A program made the translations under genes and the position numbers. Shown one piece after another: positions 26,085-32,000 of a DNA stretch of 32,000 nucleotides; position 1 is the first letter of the stretch, and every line of letters begins with the position of its first letter. Origin of the DNA: Loigolactobacillus jiayinensis (GTDB taxonomy: Bacteria > Bacillota > Bacilli > Lactobacillales > Lactobacillaceae); NCBI RefSeq assembly GCF_003946445.1, contig NZ_RHOF01000044.1, forward strand, positions 1 to 32,000. Direction: 5' to 3'. Under the pieces are notes generated by a model, which worked only from the letters and a program-made list of their open reading frames with translations, made no database searches and was not told the origin of the DNA.

Positions 26085-26981
26085 TTATTTTTTATCAACC
26101 GCATGGCCGCCAAATTGATTACGCAACGCGGCAACAACCTTACCAGTGTAGGTGTCATCTTCCATGGAGCGATAGCGATTCATTAAGCTGGCGGCGATCA
26201 CTGGTGTGGGGACTTGCAGCCGCAGTGCTTCTTCAAGTGTCCACTTACCTTCACCAGAGGAGTACATTTTACCTTGCAAATGTTTTAAGCCAGGATCTTC
26301 CTTGAAAGCATCAGCGGCGAGTTCCATAAGCCAACTGCGGATAACTGAGCCGTGGTTCCACATAGCAGCCACAGCAGCGTGATCATAGTCGAATTCACTA
26401 TGTTCTAGCACGTCAAAACCTTCCGCAATCGCCTGCATCATGCCATACTCGATACCATTGTGGATCATTTTTAAATAATGACCGCTACCTACAGCGCCGG
26501 TATAAAGGTAGCCACCTGGTGCCGCAATTGCTTTAAATAAAGGCTCAATCGTGGCAAACTGGGCTTGATCGCCGCCAATCATGAAGTTGCCGCCATTTAA
26601 AGCGCCGGCCATACCACCAGAAGTACCGACATCAAAGAAATGAATCCCTTGTTCAGCTAGTAGCGCATTGTGCGCCAGCGAATCACGGTAAAATGAGTTG
26701 CCGCCATCGATCACCATATCACCAGCACTTAGTTTTTGACTTAATTCAGTGATAACGTCTTGGGTGATTTGACCTGCAGGTACCATGACCCAAATAAGCC
26801 GCGGCGTTGGTAACTGCGCGATCAAGGTCGTCGTATCGGGAGCTGCTTGGGCGCCAACTGCAGTCGCTTGGTCGCGGGCAGCTTTGTTTAAGTCATAAGC
26901 CACAACTTGTTGCTCATGCTGTTGCAAATTAGTGACTAAATTTAATCCCATCTTACCTAAACCAATCATACCTAATTTCAT
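26085..26981 (-). CDS. gnd: 6-phosphogluconate dehydrogenase, decarboxylating (short form)
   Basis: This 298-residue enzyme oxidises and decarboxylates 6-phosphogluconate to ribulose 5-phosphate. GMIGLGKMGLNLV is the N-terminal nucleotide-binding loop, FDVGTSGGMAGALNGGNFMIGG carries the substrate loop, and YLKMIHNGIEYGMMQ holds the catalytic Lys and the His-Asn pair. At about 300 residues it is the short form (GntZ/YqeC-like, often NAD-preferring) rather than the 470-residue Gnd, so a second, long Gnd may exist elsewhere. AGAAGGCCC precedes the ATG. It is divergent from an RpiR regulator, with matching inverted repeats in the shared promoter region. Confidence 0.93.
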   Translation of the reverse strand: MKLGMIGLGKMGLNLVTNLQQHEQQVVAYDLNKAARDQATAVGAQAAPDTTTLIAQLPTPRLIWVMVPAGQITQDVITELSQKLSAGDMVIDGGNSFYRDSLAHNALLAEQGIHFFDVGTSGGMAGALNGGNFMIGGDQAQFATIEPLFKAIAAPGGYLYTGAVGSGHYLKMIHNGIEYGMMQAIAEGFDVLEHSEFDYDHAAVAAMWNHGSVIRSWLMELAADAFKEDPGLKHLQGKMYSSGEGKWTLEEALRLQVPTPVIAASLMNRYRSMEDDTYTGKVVAALRNQFGGHAVDKK

Positions 26982-27015
26982 TGAAAAGGGCCTTCTTTCG
27001 TTTGCTAGTAGTTGC

Positions 27016-27044
27016 AGTATACGAAAAAAAGTTTCCTAAATCAA
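27016..27044 (-). promoter_or_regulatory. Promoter of gnd
   Basis: On the minus strand, TTGATT (plus 27039-27044) and TATACT (plus 27016-27021) are spaced by exactly 17 bases. A GAAA-N5-TTTC repeat fills the spacer. Confidence 0.8.
27023..27035. promoter_or_regulatory. Candidate RpiR operator 1 (gnd side)
   Basis: GAAA (27023-27026), five bases, TTTC (27032-27035). The site sits wholly inside the -35/-10 spacer of the gnd promoter, a position suited to repression. Confidence 0.5.
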
Positions 27045-27056
27045 GCTATATTAAAT

Positions 27057-27069
27057 GAAAATATATTTC
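27057..27069. promoter_or_regulatory. Candidate RpiR operator 2 (rpiR side)
   Basis: GAAA (27057-27060), five bases, TTTC (27066-27069), extended by one to ATGAAA/TTTCAT. It overlaps the -35 position of the regulator's promoter; its centre is 34 bp from that of site 1. Confidence 0.5.
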
Positions 27070-27084
27070 ATACAGTTTCATTTA

Positions 27085-27093
27085 TGGTATACT
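27085..27093 (+). promoter_or_regulatory. Extended -10 promoter element of the RpiR regulator
   Basis: TGGTATACT (TG at 27085-27086, -10 TATACT at 27088-27093) lies 26 bases before the ATG at 27120. Confidence 0.65.
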
Positions 27094-27119
27094 AAATCTA
27101 ATAAAAGTAGGTGAATGGA

Positions 27120-27965
27120 ATGAATGAAATCACACAGCGGATACAACAATTTACTGCAGAATTATCTAGTGCTGAGCAAAAATTGGCCGTCTTTTTACAG
27201 CAACCGCAAAATTTGCCGGATAATTTAACGATTGGTAGTTTGGCACAAGCTAGTCAGGTTTCACCGGCGACGGTTTCGCGCTTTGCTAAAAGCTTAGGCT
27301 ACGCTAACTTTGCCGCATTGCGGGTGGCTTTGACCAGTGAAGCGCAGCAACAAAAGCCATTATTTCAGGAAGTCGAGGCGACTGATGATGCGTTGACGGT
27401 GGCACATAAAGTATTTGCAGCCAACCAGCACTCATTAAGCAGTACGCTAGCTTTGTTACGCCAAGCTGACTTAGAGCAGGCCGTCAATTTATTGACGGCA
27501 GCACGCCAAGTTGGTTTCTTCGGCTTGGGTGGTTCCAATATTGTGGCCGCTGACGCCTACCATAAATTCATGCGCACGCCGCTAACGGTGAGTTTTAACG
27601 CGGATTTTCATTTACAATTAATGCAGGCTGCACGACTACAGGCAACTGATTGTGCGGTCGTGATTTCGCATACTGGTCGGGATGAGCAAGTTTTACAACT
27701 AGTCAAACAATTACAGGCTAATCAAGTTCCGATTGTAGTGGTGACCAGTTTCGGCAAGGCGCCGCTAGCCCAATATAGCGCGGTAACTTTTGTGTCGTTA
27801 GCCGACGAATCAAAATATCGTTCTGAAGCGTTATCGTCAATGTTGGCGCAAAGTAGCATTATCGATACCTTATTTTTGCTGGTGAGTCTTGCCTTGCCTA
27901 AAGCAACCCAAGCAACATTTGAGCAGATTCGTCAAGTGATCGGCAGTACACGGCGCGACAAATAA
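27120..27965 (+). CDS. MurR/RpiR family transcriptional regulator
   Basis: The 281-residue protein has the two-domain RpiR layout. Residues 1-77 form an RpiR-type helix-turn-helix (SSAEQKLAVFLQQ, then IGSLAQASQVSPATVSRFAKSLGY, split as two helices around SPATVS). From about 110 to 250 there is a SIS phosphosugar-binding domain with GFFGLGGSNIVA and CAVVISHTGRDEQVL. The ATG at 27120 follows AGGTGA by 5 bases; an in-frame GTG at 27111 overlaps that ribosome site. SIS domains in this family sense sugar phosphates. The divergent gnd gene suggests 6-phosphogluconate or a related compound as effector, which is inference. A terminator follows at 27967. Confidence 0.92.
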   Translation: MNEITQRIQQFTAELSSAEQKLAVFLQQPQNLPDNLTIGSLAQASQVSPATVSRFAKSLGYANFAALRVALTSEAQQQKPLFQEVEATDDALTVAHKVFAANQHSLSSTLALLRQADLEQAVNLLTAARQVGFFGLGGSNIVAADAYHKFMRTPLTVSFNADFHLQLMQAARLQATDCAVVISHTGRDEQVLQLVKQLQANQVPIVVVTSFGKAPLAQYSAVTFVSLADESKYRSEALSSMLAQSSIIDTLFLLVSLALPKATQATFEQIRQVIGSTRRDK

Positions 27966-27998
27966 AAAAGTCGTCACCAGAAAGTGAGACGACTTTTA
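27966..27998. terminator. Bidirectional terminator between the RpiR gene and the DUF4828-like gene
   Basis: AAAAGTCGTC (from 27966) pairs with GACGACTTTT (to 27997), with an inner CAC/GTG extension. A and T runs flank it between convergent gene ends. Confidence 0.87.
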
Positions 27999-28007
27999 GA
28001 ATTAAGG

Positions 28008-28361
28008 CTATTGTTGTTGAATCGAATAAGTGCGGTGGTCGGCCTCATCGTAGATTTCAAAGGGCTGCTCGTAAGCAGCGGTGATCTGCAATTCAAAACC
28101 ATACTGATCGAGAAAAAGTAACTGATGTGCGGTTAAGGCGGTTACCTTGCCAGCTAAGGAATGCCCATCGATGCTAATTGCCAGTTGCGGCGATATTTTC
28201 AGCTGGTGTAGCCGCTTTTGTTGCGCGTCAAAAAAAGGCCAAGTGCCGATATAAATCGCCGCTAAATTGTTTTGTGGTGCCGCCTTAGTTGGCCACTTCA
28301 AATTAAAATGTTGAATTCTTTGAAGCCAAATCTGACTATGATCAACGACTTTTTTAAACAT
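28008..28361 (-). CDS. Small protein resembling DUF4828
   Basis: This is a 117-residue soluble protein starting MFKKVVDHSQIW. The core IYIGTWPFFDAQQKR, then LAISIDGHSLAGKVTAL, LLFLDQYGFELQITA and a tail with IYDEADHRTY, looks like a small beta-sheet domain. It resembles the DUF4828 proteins of lactobacilli, recalled rather than searched. The ATG at 28361 was chosen because GAAGGTG lies 9 bases upstream; an in-frame ATG at 28421 would run through that site and through a palindromic leader. Function is unknown. It is divergent from a Gfo/Idh oxidoreductase across a long intergenic region. Confidence 0.75.
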   Translation of the reverse strand: MFKKVVDHSQIWLQRIQHFNLKWPTKAAPQNNLAAIYIGTWPFFDAQQKRLHQLKISPQLAISIDGHSLAGKVTALTAHQLLFLDQYGFELQITAAYEQPFEIYDEADHRTYSIQQQ

Positions 28362-28745
28362 TAGACTGAGCACCTTCTCAGTGGTTGGTAAAAACCGCAT
28401 GCGGTGTAAAATAGTTGCCAACCGATAATTTCAAACCGCTTTCCGGCGGCGACCAAGACGTTTATCTGTGCATTATTCTGGATAGTCTCATAATAACACG
28501 TTTACCTAATAATGACCGCAAACTAGTCTAATATTTTGCCGTTATTTTGCGGTGGCTGAAATGATTTATGAAACTTGTGGCGTGAACGCAGGATTATCGC
28601 TTTTTATGCTGAATTAAGGTAAAATTAAGCTTAGAACAAGTGTGTATTTTGTAAATGATCTGAACGAACATGGCCCAAACGTAGACTATATTTCAAAACT
28701 TAAGCGACTTCTTGACACGTTACGCGAAAGGGAAAAGGTGAAGTT
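28362..28745. other. 384-base divergent intergenic region
   Basis: No convincing gene lies here. The left part, the leader of the DUF4828-like gene, holds a 12-bp perfect palindrome ACCGCATGCGGT (28394-28405) nested within GGTTGG (28383-28388) and CCAACC (28418-28423). The right part holds a TTGACA at 28712, but it is too close to the oxidoreductase ATG and lacks a -10. GGTAAAAT near 28618 is a weak -10 candidate. I could not fix either promoter. Confidence 0.5.
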
Positions 28746-29744
28746 ATGTTAAAACTTGGCATTATTGGTACAAATTGGATCACAGAACAATTCATTCAAG
28801 CTGCATTAGCCACCGGCAACTATGAACTGACAACCGTTTATTCGCGGCATCAGGAAAAAGCGCAAGCCTTGGCGGACAAATATCAAGCTAGTGAAACGTT
28901 TACAGAAATCGACCGCTTCTTTGCGGAAGGTCAATTTGAAGTGGTCTATATTGCCTCGCCAAATAGTTTACATTTTCAACAGGCTAAGTTGGCGATTGCT
29001 GCAGACAAGCATGTGATCGTTGAAAAGCCAGCTTTTTCTAACCCAACAGAAATGGCGAACATTACGGCGTTGCTGTCAAATAAGCCTAATTTATTCTTAT
29101 TTGAGGCTGCGCGTCATGTTCACGAACCGAATTTTAAAGCCGTTCAAACCGCCATTCAGCAGCTGGATAAGGTGCAAGGCGCTGTATTAACGTATATGAA
29201 ATATTCATCGCGTTATGATCAATTTTTAGCTGGCAAAGAACCAAACATTTTCTCGCCACGCTTTTCTGGAGGCGCGTTACAGGATCTCGGGGTTTACGTG
29301 GTTTATGATGCCGTGTCGTGGTTTGGGGTGCCTAAAGCGTTGAATTATTACGCCAGCTTATTACCAAATGGCGTTGACGGTCGTGGAACTGCCATTTTAC
29401 GGTATGCAGATTTTGATGTTACGTTGATCATTGGTAAAAACGCAACGTCGTATTTGCCGTCAGAGATTTATGGTTTGCACGAAACGTTATCACTAGACGA
29501 TAATGCTGCTGATTTGCAGACGGTGACGTTGCATCAAGGGGACAAGACAACGGTTCTAAGTACACCACCGCTGGACAACCCAATGATTCCAGAAGCAGCT
29601 GATTATTACCGCATTATCACCGAAAACGACCGGGATGCCGCTGCAGCAGCAGGTCAGCTTAGCCGTCAGGTCAACCAAGTATTATATGATTTACGCCGCT
29701 CAGCAGGGATTGTATTTGCTGCGGACATAGAGGAGCAAAAATAG
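28746..29744 (+). CDS. Gfo/Idh/MocA family oxidoreductase
   Basis: The 332-residue NAD(P)-dependent oxidoreductase has the N-terminal Rossmann domain (LGIIGTNWITEQF), VVYIASPNSLH, and the family's EKP motif at E93-K94-P95 (HVIVEKPAF). The second domain includes FSGGALQDLGVYVVYD, where the catalytic Asp/His-type residues of the family lie. Substrates of this family range over sugars, inositols and amino-sugars; nothing here fixes one. AAAAGGTGAAG is the ribosome site. The next gene starts 2 bases after its stop, so it is the first gene of an operon with a DEAD-box helicase and an EIIA protein. Confidence 0.9.
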   Translation: MLKLGIIGTNWITEQFIQAALATGNYELTTVYSRHQEKAQALADKYQASETFTEIDRFFAEGQFEVVYIASPNSLHFQQAKLAIAADKHVIVEKPAFSNPTEMANITALLSNKPNLFLFEAARHVHEPNFKAVQTAIQQLDKVQGAVLTYMKYSSRYDQFLAGKEPNIFSPRFSGGALQDLGVYVVYDAVSWFGVPKALNYYASLLPNGVDGRGTAILRYADFDVTLIIGKNATSYLPSEIYGLHETLSLDDNAADLQTVTLHQGDKTTVLSTPPLDNPMIPEAADYYRIITENDRDAAAAAGQLSRQVNQVLYDLRRSAGIVFAADIEEQK

Positions 29745-29746
29745 AA

Positions 29747-31003
29747 ATGGTCAGTAAGATTTTTGAATCAATTTGGCAAGAACTCGGCTTTAATGAACCA
29801 ACCGCAATTCAAGCGGCAGTCTATCAACCGCTAAAAACTGACGACTCAGTACTGGGCTTAGCGCCAACTGGCTCAGGTAAAACATTAGCTTTTGCGTTAC
29901 CGCTGCTTGAAAAACTTGTCCCTGGTGACGGTCTGCAACTATTGATTTTAGCGCCGGCTCAAGAATTAGCTATGCAGGAACGGACTGCAATTCAGCCATT
30001 TGCTAAGGCGGCTGGATTAACGATTCAGGCTGTAGCTGGTGGCGCAAATATTCGGCGCCAAATCGAACGTTTGAAGCAAAAACCAGAAGTTTTAGTGGCA
30101 ACACCAGGACGTTTACTGGAATTGATCGACCAACGTAAAGTTAAAATGCACACGGTACAGACTATCGTCATCGATGAAGCAGATAAGCTACTAACTGATG
30201 AAAGTCGAGAACGAACGCGCGATGTTGTACGCCGCGCACCAGGTGAAACGCAGCTGGCGTTCTTTTCGGCGACTAAAATTCCAATTTTAGACGAGCTGCC
30301 AAAATGGTTTGGTGTACCGGTAACAACCTTTGATGTTCGTGCTGAAGATAATAGTGCTGGTGAAGTACAACACCTCTTTTTGGAGGCACCAATTCGTAAG
30401 CGGGTTGATTTATTGCGGCGTTTAAGTCATATTGATGATTTTTATGGCTTGGTCTTTTTTGCCACTTTAGCGGAGCTGGAAAAAGTCGCTAAAGTCTTAC
30501 AGCATCAACACGTACCATTAGCAATTTTGGACAGTGATCTACGGCAAACGGAACGGGAAAAAGCCTTGACTGGTTTGCGTAAACGGCAAATTAAATTATT
30601 ATTGACCACTGATGTTTCTGGGCGAGGCTTGGATATTCCGGCATTACCAGCAGTCATCAATTATGATTTACCGCTTGATTTGATCACCTATATTCACCGT
30701 GCTGGCCGTACAGGGCGAATGGGCCAAGCGGGTTCGGTGATCACTTTAGGCAATGAACGGCAATTCCGTGATTTGAAGCAATTAGTTCGTAGTCGCTATC
30801 AAGTTGAGCGTGGTTATTTACACGAAGGTAGCTTGACCACAACTCAGCCTGAGCACGACGTTCATCCAAGAAAAAAGCCAACGCCAACAGCAGCTAAGCA
30901 GGTTGCAACGCCAGTTAAGCCGAAAAAGAAGAAGCAACGGCAGCGCAATCGCTTGAACAAAGGTAAACGGAGAAAAACGAACGAGGGCGACAAGAATGAT
31001 TGA
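29747..31003 (+). CDS. DEAD-box RNA helicase
   Basis: The 418-residue ATP-dependent RNA helicase carries a Q motif (GFNEPTAIQ, 14-22), motif I APTGSGKT (39-46), motif II DEAD (143-146), SAT (174-176), and in the second RecA domain TTDVSGRGLDIP and HRAGRTGR (317-324). The last ~50 residues are a disordered Lys/Arg-rich tail (KPKKKKQRQRNRL), suited to RNA binding. It is shorter than CshA and lacks the DbpA-type RNA-binding domain; it is closest in style to the small YfmL/CshC-type helicases linked to ribosome assembly, an inference from layout. It begins 2 bases after the oxidoreductase and overlaps the EIIA gene by 8 bases. Confidence 0.92.
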   Translation: MVSKIFESIWQELGFNEPTAIQAAVYQPLKTDDSVLGLAPTGSGKTLAFALPLLEKLVPGDGLQLLILAPAQELAMQERTAIQPFAKAAGLTIQAVAGGANIRRQIERLKQKPEVLVATPGRLLELIDQRKVKMHTVQTIVIDEADKLLTDESRERTRDVVRRAPGETQLAFFSATKIPILDELPKWFGVPVTTFDVRAEDNSAGEVQHLFLEAPIRKRVDLLRRLSHIDDFYGLVFFATLAELEKVAKVLQHQHVPLAILDSDLRQTEREKALTGLRKRQIKLLLTTDVSGRGLDIPALPAVINYDLPLDLITYIHRAGRTGRMGQAGSVITLGNERQFRDLKQLVRSRYQVERGYLHEGSLTTTQPEHDVHPRKKPTPTAAKQVATPVKPKKKKQRQRNRLNKGKRRKTNEGDKND

Positions 31004-31334
31004 ACATAATGTGGCTGAAGTAATGACAATCATGACTAGTAGTACTCAGGCGCACGACTTATTAGAACAAGCCCTGGCTGCCGCAAAAATAGATGATTTT
31101 GTTCTTGCACAGCAACAGCTGCAAGCTGCCGACACGGCATTGACGGATGCCCATAATGCGCAGACGACCTTATTGACGCGTGAAGCACGTGGGCAAACAG
31201 TGCCGATGACGTTATTATTGATTCATGCACAAGATCATTTGATGAGTACGGTTACCTATCGTGATGCGGTCAGTGAGTTAATTACGCTATATCAAAAAAT
31301 TGCTGGTCTTTTAGCAAAAAATGCAGCTGAATGA
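30996..31334 (+). CDS. Orphan PTS lactose/cellobiose-type EIIA protein
   Basis: This 112-residue all-helical protein matches the EIIA family of the Lac/cellobiose PTS. Conserved segments are the alanine-rich first helix (AHDLLEQALAAAKIDDFVLA), ALTDAHNAQTTLL, and the active-site stretch LLIHAQDHLM, with H77 as the phosphorylated His, D80 as the likely metal ligand of the trimer, and H81. The ATG at 30996 overlaps the helicase stop (ATGATTGA), implying coupled translation. No EIIB, EIIC or glycosidase gene is near, so it must serve a distant permease or act as a regulator. The DUF3284 gene 109 bases downstream is of a type often found near cellobiose PTS genes. Confidence 0.85.
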   Translation: MIEHNVAEVMTIMTSSTQAHDLLEQALAAAKIDDFVLAQQQLQAADTALTDAHNAQTTLLTREARGQTVPMTLLLIHAQDHLMSTVTYRDAVSELITLYQKIAGLLAKNAAE

Positions 31335-31360
31335 TTTTAATTTAAATTTGGATAGCGTAT

Positions 31361-31401
31361 ACTAGAGCGTATCGTAAAGTGGTTTTGCTATATTCTCTAG
31401 T
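31361..31401 (+). repeat. Inverted repeat upstream of the DUF3284 gene
   Basis: ACTAGAG (31361-31367) and CTCTAGT (31395-31401) are perfect 7-bp arms around 27 bases. AGCGTAT is also repeated directly at 31354 and 31366. This could be an operator or chance. Confidence 0.35.
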
Positions 31402-31443
31402 AAAATTTAACGTAAATGACATTGCTTATGGAGGTGACCGCAA

Positions 31444-31857
31444 ATGAAAGTTGAACAGTTACTGAATGTGCCTGCAGCATTTCTCTACCATCAAATCATT
31501 GATGCGGAACTTTTTGAAATCCATGCACACACCGGCCGCCAGTTGACTGCAGCACAACTGGAGGGCTTTACTTATCAAAAGCAACTAGATGATGCGACGC
31601 GCGCGCAAGTTACGATTACTAAGAATGTGCTTAATCGTAGCTATCATTACCAAACGGTCACTGACTTTAATCGCTATGAAGTTAAATACGATATGTTGCC
31701 AGTAGAAACTGATAAAAGTAAGATCGTTTATGAAGAAAAAGTAATCGCACGTGCTTGGCAGCAGCGCTTCCTTGATTTTGTTAGCAATTCATTACTTGGT
31801 GGCTTACGGCGGCATAATTTCCGTAAGATGTTCCAGCAAATCGAAAAATCTTATTAA
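31444..31857 (+). CDS. DUF3284 domain-containing protein
   Basis: The 137-residue soluble protein resembles DUF3284, a START/SRPBCC-like small domain of unknown function seen in lactic acid bacteria and often near beta-glucoside PTS genes. It begins MKVEQLLNVPAAFLYHQI, passes through alternating strands (VTITKNVLNRSYHYQTV, YEVKYDMLPVETDKSKIVYE) and ends in a long basic helix (LRRHNFRKMFQQIEKSY), the pattern expected of a helix-grip fold. GGAGGTGA precedes the ATG at about 8 bases. It is followed by a terminator. Its link with the EIIA upstream is by position only. Confidence 0.8.
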   Translation: MKVEQLLNVPAAFLYHQIIDAELFEIHAHTGRQLTAAQLEGFTYQKQLDDATRAQVTITKNVLNRSYHYQTVTDFNRYEVKYDMLPVETDKSKIVYEEKVIARAWQQRFLDFVSNSLLGGLRRHNFRKMFQQIEKSY

Positions 31858-31864
31858 AAGTATA

Positions 31865-31899
31865 CAAAAAATCCGCCTTCAACTGAAGACGGATTTTTA
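31865..31899 (+). terminator. Terminator after the DUF3284 gene
   Basis: AAAAATCCGCCTTC pairs with GAAGACGGATTTTT over a four-base AACT loop, with one mismatch and a T run. Confidence 0.88.
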
Positions 31900-31945
31900 C
31901 GTTAAAGCTTGATCATCGGGTGTGTTTCGCGGTGCTTGCAAATTT

Positions 31946-32000
31946 GGCTCTTTGTCAAATCCTGTTGATAGCTAATTTTAGGCAGAATTGGAAGTTAAGC
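31946..32000. mobile_element. Possible terminal end of an ISL3-family insertion sequence (cut by window edge)
   Basis: GGCTCTTTGTCAAATCCTG, starting at 31946, resembles from memory the terminal inverted repeat of ISL3-family elements in lactobacilli. The element would extend beyond the window, and no transposase residues are recognisable in the 55 bases present. No target repeat can be checked. Confidence 0.4.

Noticed and set aside
28712-28717. TTGACA as -35 of the Gfo/Idh gene
   Set aside because: The ATG is only 29 bases downstream and no -10 element fits between; the ribosome site occupies that space.
31899-31991. Possible short minus-strand coding end (LPKISYQQDL...)
   Set aside because: It is a ~30-residue stop-to-stop stretch without a start and resembles no family I know; the sequence is better read as intergenic DNA plus a possible IS end.

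Overview
The window looks like a chromosomal segment of a low-to-moderate GC Firmicute of the family Lactobacillaceae; the genus cannot be fixed from sequence alone. Pointers are the Gls24/Asp23-AmaP-DUF2273 stress cluster, a T-box-controlled trpS, a class II HMG-CoA reductase of the mevalonate route, a ppx-ppk-ppx polyphosphate operon, an orphan PTS EIIA of the Lac family next to a DUF3284 protein, strong AGGAGG-type ribosome binding sites and several GTG/TTG starts. Most of the window is densely packed core or semi-core genome. The only possible mobile DNA is a likely insertion-sequence end in the last ~55 bases.

Layout: (1) 1-1021, the tail of an unknown gene and, convergent to it, a GT8 glycosyltransferase. 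(2) 1222-3257, an envelope-stress cluster: GlsB/YeaQ-type membrane protein, AmaP, DUF2273 protein and two Asp23/Gls24 paralogues. (3) 3408-5708, a HelD-like RNA polymerase recycling helicase. (4) 5849-8035, tRNA-Thr(GGT), a promoter plus Trp T-box leader, trpS, and a stand-alone cyclodeaminase-type protein. (5) 8149-12811, polyphosphate operon: an eroded Ppx/GppA-HD protein, Ppk1 and an intact Ppx. (6) 12860-15316 (minus), a polar amino acid ABC importer, probably for cystine or a similar amino acid, with a very basic binding protein that has no lipobox and a terminator-like hairpin after its gene. (7) 15511-17392, mvaA and a small unknown gene with its own promoter and terminator. (8) 17585-19417, a metal P1B-type ATPase. 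(9) 19591-24573, menF-menD-menH-menC. (10) 24693-26981 (minus), an APC permease and a short-form 6-phosphogluconate dehydrogenase. (11) 27120-27965, an RpiR regulator divergent from gnd, with matching inverted repeats in both promoters. (12) 28008-31857, a DUF4828-like protein, a Gfo/Idh oxidoreductase, a DEAD-box helicase, an orphan EIIA of the Lac family, and a DUF3284 protein.

How the parts work together: Ppk1 and the Ppx proteins would make and degrade polyphosphate. MenF, MenD, MenH and MenC carry chorismate to o-succinylbenzoate; MenE, MenB and MenA are not in the window. RpiR probably controls gnd and itself. The trpS leader reads uncharged tRNA-Trp. Several gene ends carry hairpin terminators that can work in both directions between convergent genes. 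I found no CRISPR array, prophage, toxin-antitoxin pair or recognisable defence system. The least explained items are the degenerate Ppx-HD protein, the helicase/EIIA/DUF3284 neighbourhood, and the inverted repeats in three regulatory regions.
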